Shown here: one piece after another, positions 35,299 to 42,332 of the stretch | Layout: each line of letters starts with the position of its first letter | Numbering within the stretch: the first letter of the stretch is position 1 | DNA from: PRS1 sp965250265 | GTDB lineage: Bacteria; Bacteroidota; Bacteroidia; Flavobacteriales; Flavobacteriaceae | Direction of reading: 5' to 3' | Length of the DNA stretch: 64,000 nucleotides | Assembly: GCA_965250265.1 (NCBI GenBank) | Contig: CBDFNO010000013.1 | Coordinates: 1 to 64,000, forward strand | Position numbers and translations under genes: made by a program | Notes under the pieces: model-generated | The model's database searches: none | Told to the model about the DNA's origin: nothing | The model's input: only the letters and a program-made list of their open reading frames with translations

Positions 35299-35372
35299 GG
35301 CCTCGTAGCATAACTGAATAGTGCACTTGATTACGGCTCAAGAGGTTGCAAGTTTGAATCTTGCCGAGGTCA
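35299..35372 (+). tRNA. tRNA-Arg(ACG)
   Basis: A 74-nt cloverleaf: acceptor GGCCTCG/CGAGGTC, D-stem GCAT/GTGC, anticodon arm CTTGA-TTACGGC-TCAAG with anticodon ACG, T-arm GCAAG-TTTGAAT-CTTGC, discriminator A, no encoded CCA. The D-loop (AACTGAATA) lacks the usual GG pair and the T-loop is TTTGAAT, so it is somewhat atypical. Confidence 0.85.
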
Positions 35373-35400
35373 CGAATAAATCAATAAAAAGTTGAAAATG

Positions 35401-35427
35401 AAGCAAGCTAAAAAACATTGCTTGCTT
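35401..35427 (+). terminator. terminator after tRNA-Arg
   Basis: AAGCAAGC (35401-35408) with GCTTGCTT (35420-35427), then T-rich. The same hairpin sequence recurs at 35525-35557. Confidence 0.7.
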
Positions 35428-35488
35428 TTGTTTTTTAGATGGTTGAATTTTTATTTATTGATTTTCAAAGCGGAGCTTTGTCTGGAGA

Positions 35489-35557
35489 AGCAAAGCTAAT
35501 CCTGTCGAGGTCACAAATAAATTTAAAAAGCAAGCAATACTTAAAGCTTGCTTTTTT
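35489..35557 (+). pseudogene. duplicated tRNA-Arg 3' end plus terminator
   Basis: 35489-35520 (AGCAAAGCTAATCCTGTCGA then GGTCACAAATAA) aligns with the T-arm, acceptor and downstream bases of tRNA-Arg (GCAAGTTTGAATCTTGCCGA then GGTCACGAATAA). It is followed by a second AAAGCAAGC/GCTTGCTTT terminator (35525-35557). It is either a decayed tandem tRNA or an attachment-site scar. Confidence 0.6.
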
Positions 35558-35656
35558 GTTTTGTGGGATTTTGATTATTCATCTAAATTTAAGACTTTGT
35601 AAACCTAAGAGGGGTATAATTAATTGCTGTGAAATTTCCTTCGGAATTTCCTCGCT

Positions 35657-35729
35657 GCTTAACAATGGGTTTCTCTCTTTTTGCTATCTTCGTTCTCACG
35701 CAACGAAACCATACACGAACATGTTAGGT
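35657..35729 (+). other. attC-like structure
   Basis: GCTTAAC (35657-35663) fits RYYYAAC and GTTAGGT (35723-35729) fits GTTRRRY. Inside them ATGGGTTTC pairs with GAAACCAT with one unpaired G, as in integron attC sites. A reading frame starts 17 bp later. The spacer lengths on the two sides are unequal, which is atypical, so this is tentative. The 505-bp gap 35242-35746 otherwise holds only the tRNA, its duplicate and terminators. Confidence 0.35.
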
Positions 35730-35746
35730 GAAATTCGAATTAACTA

Positions 35747-36246
35747 ATGAAAGCAATATTAATTATATTATTGACTATGAGTACATTTGCTCAAGGTCAA
35801 ATTGATAAAAACGCAGAACTATTTATAATATTAAAGAAGCAAGACAGTATCTTTTTTGAGCGTGGATTTAACCAATGTGATATCGATTACCTTGATAAAA
35901 CCATAGCAGACGATTTAAAATTCTATCATGACCAAGGTGGGTTACAAAATAGAAAACAATTTTTTGAGAATACCAAAAAATACATTTGTTCAAAACTTGA
36001 AAAAAACCAATAAGAAAACTCAAAGAGGGGAGTTTAGTTGTTTTTCCTCTTTACAATAATGGTGTATTATATGGGGCGATTCAAAATGGGGTTCATAATT
36101 TTTATCTTAGAGAAAATGGTAAAGAAGACGAATGGACTAGTTCTGCTAAATTTACACATGTTTGGATATTAGATAATGGTAACTGGATATTAAATCAAGT
36201 TTTGAGCTATGATCATCAAGATCCTAGCACAAAAAATAAAGGGTGA
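35747..36246 (+). pseudogene. DUF4440/NTF2-like secreted protein, frameshifted
   Basis: The first part (35747-36013, 88 aa) has a signal peptide and a NTF2-like start, then stops early at 36011. The remaining frame, shifted by one base, continues KEGSLVVFPLYNNG through WILDNGNWILNQVLSYDHQ to a stop at 36246, exactly the family's C-terminus. The break is in an A-run (35998-36007), consistent with loss of one base. A sequencing error or slippage cannot be excluded. Confidence 0.75.
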
Positions 36247-36286
36247 AAAATTTTGCCAAACATATAAGAAATAAACTAAACAACTA

Positions 36287-38122
36287 TTGAATACAATAAC
36301 ACGAAGAGACTTTATCAATGGCACATTATTAGCAGCTGGAGCTGCCATGATTCCTTATGGATGTACTAAAGATATTGTATCACATTTACTTGATCCGCTG
36401 TATTATCCACCAGCCCTTAATGGGCTTAGAGGAAGTCACCCAGGATCGAACACTCACGCTCATAGCAAAGCATGGAATGAGAAATCTGATTGGGGACCTA
36501 CAACTAAATTGAAGGAAGTGTACGACCTGATTGTTGTAGGAGGAGGAATCAGTGGACTATCGGCCGCATATTTTTTCCAAGAAAAACATGGAAAAGATAA
36601 AAAGGTACTTATTTTAGACAATCATGATGATTTTGGTGGACATGCAAAACGTAATGAACACACAATTAATGGCAATACAAGATTAACTTATGGTGGTTCA
36701 CAAACACTGGTAGAACCACACTCAAGAGGAGAACTCATACTCAATCTGTTTAAAGATATTGGTATAGACTTAGATCAATTTAAGACTGCATATGACATTG
36801 ATTTTTTTAAAAGGAACAATTTGAGTGCCGTTACATACTTCAACAAAGAAACATTCGGCGAAGACATAGTGGTAAAACATCCCTTCTGTAATTATCCAAA
36901 TTATGTTGAAGGACTTCCTATGGCAAAGATATCCAACGAAGAGGCTGTAAAACAAACACCTTTGAGTAAAAGAGGCAAAGAACAATTACTTCGGGTATTA
37001 AATGGCGGACTGCATGCAATAAAAGTTCCTAAAGAAGAATTGCAAGATTATATTTCAACTCATTCCTATTTTGATTATCTGAAAAATACATTAGGTGTTG
37101 ATGATTCCGAAGTAATGAAAATGGCAAGAAATTCTGGTTTAGATTGGGCGAGCTCAGGAACAGACTTGATGACAATTGCAGCGGCCAAAAGTTGTGGTGC
37201 TCTGGGGTTTGCACCCAAAGAAGTGTACGATAAAAATAATCCATACATTCATCATTTTCCTGACGGCAATGCTGGTCTTGCTCGAGCTTTGGTAAAAAAA
37301 ATGATTCCATTTGTAGGTAAAGGAAACAACGCTGAAGAACTTGTAAAATCAAGATTCCATTATGATGAACTAGACAAATCAGGAAATCTTGTTCGAATCA
37401 GACTAAACAGCACTGTAATTAATGTAAGGCATGGTGGCGATCCCAAAAGTTCGAATGAAGTTTTTGTAAATTATATTAACGATAACAAGTCTTATCAATT
37501 AAAAGGCAAAGGTGTCGTAATGGCTTGTTATAATATGATGATTCCGCATATCGTTTCCAATCTTCCAAAAGAACAGGATGAAGCATTAAGGCTTCAAATG
37601 AAGAGCCCATTACAATATACTACCATAGGACTTAAGAATTGGAAGGCGATAAAAGAGATTGGAATGGGATTGGCAATGTCACCCGGAAATATGCACCAAG
37701 CGGTTTTGATGGATTTTCCAGTAAATATGGGTGGCTATGAATATACCAAAACACCTCATGACCCTTGTGTTATACAAATGATATGTTGTCCTTATGGAAC
37801 CGTTGGTGCACCGAGGGAAGAGCAATTTCGTGAAGCACGCTACAAAATGTTAAGTTTGCAATTCAAAGATTACGAAGATGAAATTAGGAATCATCTTAGC
37901 GGTATGCTCCCCAAGGATCATTTTAATTTTGACAGAGATGTCGAGAGTATCACAGTAAATCGATGGGCTCATGGTTATGCTGTTGGTGGTCCAAAAAATT
38001 TCACAAAAATAGGGAGGCAACCATTTGGACGAATTACTATTGCCAATAGTGACTCTGCTCCTAGTGCTGATGCAATAGTAGCAATAAAAATGGCATATAG
38101 GGCTGTAAATGAACTTGGATAG
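36287..38122 (+). CDS. Tat-exported FAD-dependent oxidoreductase, spermidine-dehydrogenase-like
   Basis: 611 residues from TTG 36287. A twin-arginine signal (TRRDFINGTLLAAGAAM) is followed near residue 80 by the FAD-binding Rossmann motif YDLIVVGGGISGLSAAYFF, then DNHDDFGGHAKRNE and GGSQTLVEP, which are typical of spermidine dehydrogenase-type flavoproteins. The C-terminus has NSDSAPSADAIVAI for FAD binding. It may oxidise polyamines or amines in the periplasm. It stands alone in a region of gene remnants, consistent with transfer. Confidence 0.82.
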   Translation: MNTITRRDFINGTLLAAGAAMIPYGCTKDIVSHLLDPLYYPPALNGLRGSHPGSNTHAHSKAWNEKSDWGPTTKLKEVYDLIVVGGGISGLSAAYFFQEKHGKDKKVLILDNHDDFGGHAKRNEHTINGNTRLTYGGSQTLVEPHSRGELILNLFKDIGIDLDQFKTAYDIDFFKRNNLSAVTYFNKETFGEDIVVKHPFCNYPNYVEGLPMAKISNEEAVKQTPLSKRGKEQLLRVLNGGLHAIKVPKEELQDYISTHSYFDYLKNTLGVDDSEVMKMARNSGLDWASSGTDLMTIAAAKSCGALGFAPKEVYDKNNPYIHHFPDGNAGLARALVKKMIPFVGKGNNAEELVKSRFHYDELDKSGNLVRIRLNSTVINVRHGGDPKSSNEVFVNYINDNKSYQLKGKGVVMACYNMMIPHIVSNLPKEQDEALRLQMKSPLQYTTIGLKNWKAIKEIGMGLAMSPGNMHQAVLMDFPVNMGGYEYTKTPHDPCVIQMICCPYGTVGAPREEQFREARYKMLSLQFKDYEDEIRNHLSGMLPKDHFNFDRDVESITVNRWAHGYAVGGPKNFTKIGRQPFGRITIANSDSAPSADAIVAIKMAYRAVNELG

Positions 38123-38334
38123 TTGATTTGGTTTAGATATCCCGTTAAAATTTATAAAGGATAAAAAAGAAATAAAAACGTTTACTAACAACGTTAATAA
38201 TTCATTGCCTCTGTCCCGATAACTATCGGATTTCCTGTCAGAAAAACTTCGTATTTTACTTTCATAGTTTCGTTATAAAAATGGATCAATAAATAATAAA
38301 TTCTTTTCGAATAATTAGATGATGATTGTAGACT
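38123..38334. other. non-coding gap
   Basis: No gene is visible. It contains a small dyad CCGATAACTATCGG (38217-38230), a type of palindrome frequent in Bacteroidota intergenic DNA, and AACAACGTT near 38189. No promoter is clear. Confidence 0.4.
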
Positions 38335-38466
38335 ATAAACAAATTCCATATATATTTTCTCTACGCAATCGGAGAAATTATTCTTGTGGTTATTGGAATT
38401 TTCATTGCTTTACAAATCAATGTTTCAAATGAAAATATAAGGACCAAGCCATTCATAGAATCTTAA
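38335..38466 (+). pseudogene. remnant of a DUF6090-family membrane protein
   Basis: One frame encodes FLYAIGEIILVVIGIFIALQ followed by INVSNENIRTK and a stop at 38466. That is the signature N-terminal membrane segment of DUF6090 proteins, normally followed by ~200 more residues. No start codon is evident and the rest is missing. It is a deletion scar at the left edge of the TIR cluster. Confidence 0.7.
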
Positions 38467-38551
38467 ATGTTGATCGTGTTGCTTAACTTAAAATAACCGT
38501 TTTCCTACAAATTTACTATCTTACGTGAAAATTAGGTTCAAAATAGTAGTC

Positions 38552-39781
38552 ATGATAACCAGCCAAAAGTTTAATATCTTAAGGTTGCCCCCCTTATTTT
38601 TTCTTTTGTTATTTAGTCTCCAGTCCTTTGGACAGGGGGGAGAAATAATAAAGATTGAAAAAAATGGAGATTCTTTAGAAACAATAAAAATTAAAATTGT
38701 CAAGCAGGATGGGAAAGAATATGAGATCCGGATTGATAAAAAAACATCTTCTCATAAAGGTTCCTGGATTGAATCTGGAACTATAATAATATTAGATCCG
38801 AATACTACAATTGGAATAAAATCTGCAACCAACGAATTATATATAACAGCAGAAAAAGAAGAAAAAATAGTTGAATATCTTATATCCAGGTACCAAGAGC
38901 ACTATAGGATAATGGATGAAAATAATTCGGGATGGCTATATGTGATTAAAAAATTTGCTGGAGATCTTAAGACTTCTAATATCACAGGTTCAGAAGGGGG
39001 TTATGCTATGAATACCATATGGCGGGTATGGAATAATGGAGAGAATTTAAATTTTGAGTATATAGAGGGAAAAGTAGCAATGAATTTTCGACAAAAAATT
39101 GAAATGAAGGATAAAATTATTAATTTTAAAGATTCAACTAGACGTGTACTTTACCTTACCGAAACAGTTGATTACCTGAGCGAAAAAAATAAATCCTATT
39201 TATTTATTCCGGATAGTTTACAAAAAGCACCATTAACTAAGGAAAAGAATATCGAAGAGTTTTTTAAAGTTGAATTGAAGAAACAAAGGCGCCTTCTCAA
39301 AACGAGTGGCTCCCATGCTAAAAAAGGTTTTAAAATGCTAGAGCAAGGACGTTACGATGATGGAATTGCTGAGTATACAAATGCAATTGAATTAAGCGAA
39401 ATAGATATCGATAGGTTTATTCAAGCTAGTTTAATTTTGACTGAGGCTTATCATGAAATGAATGCTAAAAAAAATATAGCTAATTCAGGCTTTCAATCTC
39501 CAAAAATTAAAAGGAATTTAGATACCTGGTTAGACGCCTCATTGCATTTTATTAAAAAGGCAGATTCCATAAGTAATGCCAAATATGAAAATTTCAAGAA
39601 TAATGGACATAAAAAAATTGCAAAAGCCTATGGTCATGATCTTGTTCTATCCAAGGAATACCTAGCTTGGGCATATACTGTAAAATTAAAACTTAATGGG
39701 TGTCTTGAAAATACAGAACAAAACCCTTTAGTTTTAATGGAAGAGGCACGCAAACTTAAAGACACCCTTAAAACATACTAG
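38552..39781 (+). CDS. exported FecR-like/TPR protein upstream of CHASE2-TIR
   Basis: 409 residues from the ATG at 38552. The signal peptide NILRLPPLFFLLLFSLQSFG follows directly, and a GTG at 38525 is possible. Residues ~35-115 are short beta strands with GTIIILDPNTTIGIKS and NELYITAEKEE, weakly FecR-like. The C-terminal half is helical with a TPR-like unit (AKKGFKMLEQGRYDDGIAEY). It ends 8 bp before the CHASE2-TIR gene, so the two form an operon. FecR-type and CHASE2 proteins are often neighbours in bacteria. It is probably periplasmic and a ligand or regulator for the CHASE2 sensor. Exact family uncertain. Confidence 0.65.
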   Translation: MITSQKFNILRLPPLFFLLLFSLQSFGQGGEIIKIEKNGDSLETIKIKIVKQDGKEYEIRIDKKTSSHKGSWIESGTIIILDPNTTIGIKSATNELYITAEKEEKIVEYLISRYQEHYRIMDENNSGWLYVIKKFAGDLKTSNITGSEGGYAMNTIWRVWNNGENLNFEYIEGKVAMNFRQKIEMKDKIINFKDSTRRVLYLTETVDYLSEKNKSYLFIPDSLQKAPLTKEKNIEEFFKVELKKQRRLLKTSGSHAKKGFKMLEQGRYDDGIAEYTNAIELSEIDIDRFIQASLILTEAYHEMNAKKNIANSGFQSPKIKRNLDTWLDASLHFIKKADSISNAKYENFKNNGHKKIAKAYGHDLVLSKEYLAWAYTVKLKLNGCLENTEQNPLVLMEEARKLKDTLKTY

Positions 39782-39789
39782 TCAAAGCA

Positions 39790-42102
39790 ATGAAATCTAT
39801 TTTAAAAGCTAAAAACATGATTACCCTACGTAGATTGGGTTTTTATCTGATCGCTTGGATACTATTAATCTTTGTTACAGCTCTCATTTCTTCAGAAGGA
39901 TTATTTATCAAGGTTGATGAATGGGTTTATGCGAAATATTATGCAACAAACGAGGTTGAGGATGATTCAATTTATACAAAAAAAATTGTTTTAGTCGATA
40001 TACCACATCATTATAAGAATTATTCTTTGAATCTTGAACAAAAACGAAATCAAACTGCACGTCTATTATCAACAATTAACTCAATGGTGATTTCGAATGA
40101 ATATGAAAAAAAGCCAATAATTATTTTAGACATTGGGTATAGCAATACTGAGACCGGAATTGATGCGCTCAAGCAATCATTATCTAATCTTAAAGAAAAT
40201 AAGATAAAAGTATACGCGGCTTACCCAGTTCCAGATTTTGGAAATGACATTTCATTCCGAAATCATGACAATGCCATGCATTCAGACCTTTACGATAAAT
40301 ATTTCGAAGGCCGACGATTACATGTAGATTATAATAAAACAGATGACACCTCTCTTCGATCGTATAACTCCTTTATAGAATTAAAAAGATTTAAAAATTC
40401 AGATGTTTCTGTAAGAATAGAATCGCTTATTAATCGAGTGGCTAACGATAAATTTGATAGAGCACAAACGGATTTTAATAATTTAGAAACAGAATCAGTT
40501 AATACCAAAAACCTAAATGGAAGGTTTGAACCTCGAACTTATGAATTCACTGACACCGACACCCTAGAGATAATAAAAAGAGATTATGAGGAATTTAATA
40601 AAACTATAAATTTAAATGGAAGTTTCATAATTATTGGACAGGAGGATGCTGATCAAAAAAAAATTGGTGACGATGAAGTTTTTGGTGCATATCTATTAGC
40701 AAGTGGTATAGTAAAAAAACTATCTGGTAATAAGTCCTTTAAGGAGTCAATTGATGATGTTCCGGTTCAATTGGGCATGGCATTTTTGTTCGCTCTTTTA
40801 GTATGCGTATTCTTTGCCTTAATTTACAAGTATTTAAAAAGTTTACAAACAAAACCGCTTTTAATTGGTAGTCTTTCTTTTATTTCTGGCATTCTGTTAT
40901 TAATGGTTACAGGGTTTGCTTTTTCAAGAATTGGTTCAATTATTAGGCCTGCCCTACCGGGAGTAAGTATGTTTTGGGCTTCATTTTTAGCATGGAGATT
41001 TGCAAATAAATTCTTAGTTACCGGCATCATTGAAGGAAGTGGGAAATACGATGTCTTTATAAGTTATTCATTTGGTGACAGTCGTTGGGTAAAACAATTT
41101 TTACATAATCCTCTTAGCAAGTTAAAAAAGTCTGATGGTAGTAAATTAGAAATATTCTTTGCTGAACAAAGTATTCAAATAGGTGAGCTATTTGTATCAA
41201 AGTACATGAAAGCCATTGTCAATTCTAAATTATTTATTCCTGTGATGTCAAGAGAATATTATAATAAAAACCATTGTAAGAATGAGATGGATTTAGCGGT
41301 TAAGCGGAAAATTGAGGAACTATTAAATATATACATTTTGGCTTTTGATTATAAGTATGTTCCTGATGAATTCACAAATATGCTTTTAATTGATATAAAC
41401 AAGCGGAATGACTTCATGACACCAATACAGGATGAAATAATGAAAATAGATAAAAAACAAAATGTTGAGTCAGATACTAATAAACAGAAGGATTTAGATA
41501 AAAAGTCTGAAATAGAGGTTGACACTAAAAAGGTAGTTAAAATAAAAGAAACTAAGCATCAAGATGATCACCCAATCGCTAAATTAGATACTTTGACGTC
41601 AGACCAAAAACCTAAGAACGAATTAGATACCCAAGAAACTAAAATTGAAGATTCCGAAAAAGAACAGGTTGAAACAATCACATCAAATAAGGAAAATAAA
41701 GAAGAAGAGTTGGATAAAGATAAGAAGGACAAAAAAGAAAAAAAGAAGAAGAAAAAGAAGCGTTCTAATAAGAAGGATAAAAAAGAAAAAGAGAAGAAGG
41801 CTAAAAAGCGATCGGTTAAGAAAGACAAAAAAGAGAAAAAGAAGAAAAGTAAAAAGCGTTCGGATAAGAAGAACAAAAAAGAAGAAAAGAAGAAATCTAA
41901 AAAGCGTTCGGATAAGAAGAACAAAATAAAGCAAAAGAAGAAAGCTAAAAAGCGATCGGTTAAGAAGAATAAAAAACAACAAAAGAAGAAAGTTAAAAAG
42001 CGTTCGGATAAGAAGAACAAAATAAAGCAAAAGAAGAAATCTAAAAAGCGTTCGGATAAGAAGGATAAAAAAACCCAAAAGAAGAAAAGTAAGAAATCTT
42101 AA
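39790..42102 (+). CDS. membrane CHASE2-TIR protein with lysine-rich repeat tail
   Basis: 770 residues. One membrane helix is at ~17-35. A ~280-residue extracytoplasmic domain with CHASE2 features follows (KKIVLVDI, PIIILDIGYS, GSFIIIGQEDADQKKIG, EVFGAYLLASGIVKKL). Three helices lie at ~326-347, 355-380 and 385-408. A cytosolic TIR domain spans ~419-535: YDVFISYSFGD, FFAEQSIQIGE, SREYYNKNHCKNE with E499 at the NADase glutamate position. An acidic linker leads to a tail of seven 16-residue Lys/Arg units (656-767). By analogy, the sensor may control TIR NAD cleavage or signalling. Function unproven. Confidence 0.85.
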   Translation: MKSILKAKNMITLRRLGFYLIAWILLIFVTALISSEGLFIKVDEWVYAKYYATNEVEDDSIYTKKIVLVDIPHHYKNYSLNLEQKRNQTARLLSTINSMVISNEYEKKPIIILDIGYSNTETGIDALKQSLSNLKENKIKVYAAYPVPDFGNDISFRNHDNAMHSDLYDKYFEGRRLHVDYNKTDDTSLRSYNSFIELKRFKNSDVSVRIESLINRVANDKFDRAQTDFNNLETESVNTKNLNGRFEPRTYEFTDTDTLEIIKRDYEEFNKTINLNGSFIIIGQEDADQKKIGDDEVFGAYLLASGIVKKLSGNKSFKESIDDVPVQLGMAFLFALLVCVFFALIYKYLKSLQTKPLLIGSLSFISGILLLMVTGFAFSRIGSIIRPALPGVSMFWASFLAWRFANKFLVTGIIEGSGKYDVFISYSFGDSRWVKQFLHNPLSKLKKSDGSKLEIFFAEQSIQIGELFVSKYMKAIVNSKLFIPVMSREYYNKNHCKNEMDLAVKRKIEELLNIYILAFDYKYVPDEFTNMLLIDINKRNDFMTPIQDEIMKIDKKQNVESDTNKQKDLDKKSEIEVDTKKVVKIKETKHQDDHPIAKLDTLTSDQKPKNELDTQETKIEDSEKEQVETITSNKENKEEELDKDKKDKKEKKKKKKKRSNKKDKKEKEKKAKKRSVKKDKKEKKKKSKKRSDKKNKKEEKKKSKKRSDKKNKIKQKKKAKKRSVKKNKKQQKKKVKKRSDKKNKIKQKKKSKKRSDKKDKKTQKKKSKKS
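41755..42090 (+). repeat. seven 48-bp tandem repeats encoding the polybasic tail
   Basis: Unit protein KKRSDKKNKKEEKKKS with variants (KKRSVKKDKKEKKKKS, KKRSDKKNKIKQKKKA). The DNA units are diverged by point changes, so the array is not brand new. Histone H1/AlgP-like in composition, it may bind nucleic acid, polyphosphate or acidic lipids. Copy number is likely to vary between strains. Confidence 0.9.
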
Positions 42103-42332
42103 AGGGCCTTACTTATGGTGTGTGAAAGTCTAAATGTTGTCAATGGAAAATTCATTTGGTATTTCATCATCAAAAATTGGTATTTTATACTATTTATTAC
42201 TAATTTGAACTTCTTTATATTAAATTTAAAATAATAAACCGCCAAAAATCTATCCATTGTTCGATTTGATTGTAGCTATAGCGCCATAATTCTTCCCAGC
42301 TAATAATATCAAATCATGACCTAACTTACTTA
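42103..42332. other. intergenic region before the adhesin operon
   Basis: 230 bp, AT-rich. No coding sequence, hairpin terminator or confident TAnnTTTG box is seen. It probably holds the adhesin operon promoter. Confidence 0.4.

Noticed and set aside
35439..35747. A 102-residue frame over the tRNA duplicate and attC-like region
   Set aside because: It reads through a terminator, a tRNA fragment and hairpins, with no protein-like composition.
38123..38334. Possible integron or mobile-element end around AACAACGTT
   Set aside because: No inverted repeats, core-site pair or duplication could be matched.
41568..42078. Long reverse-strand frames rich in Phe/Leu opposite the lysine-rich repeats
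   Set aside because: They are the antisense of AAG/AAA-rich codons and look membrane-like only by composition.
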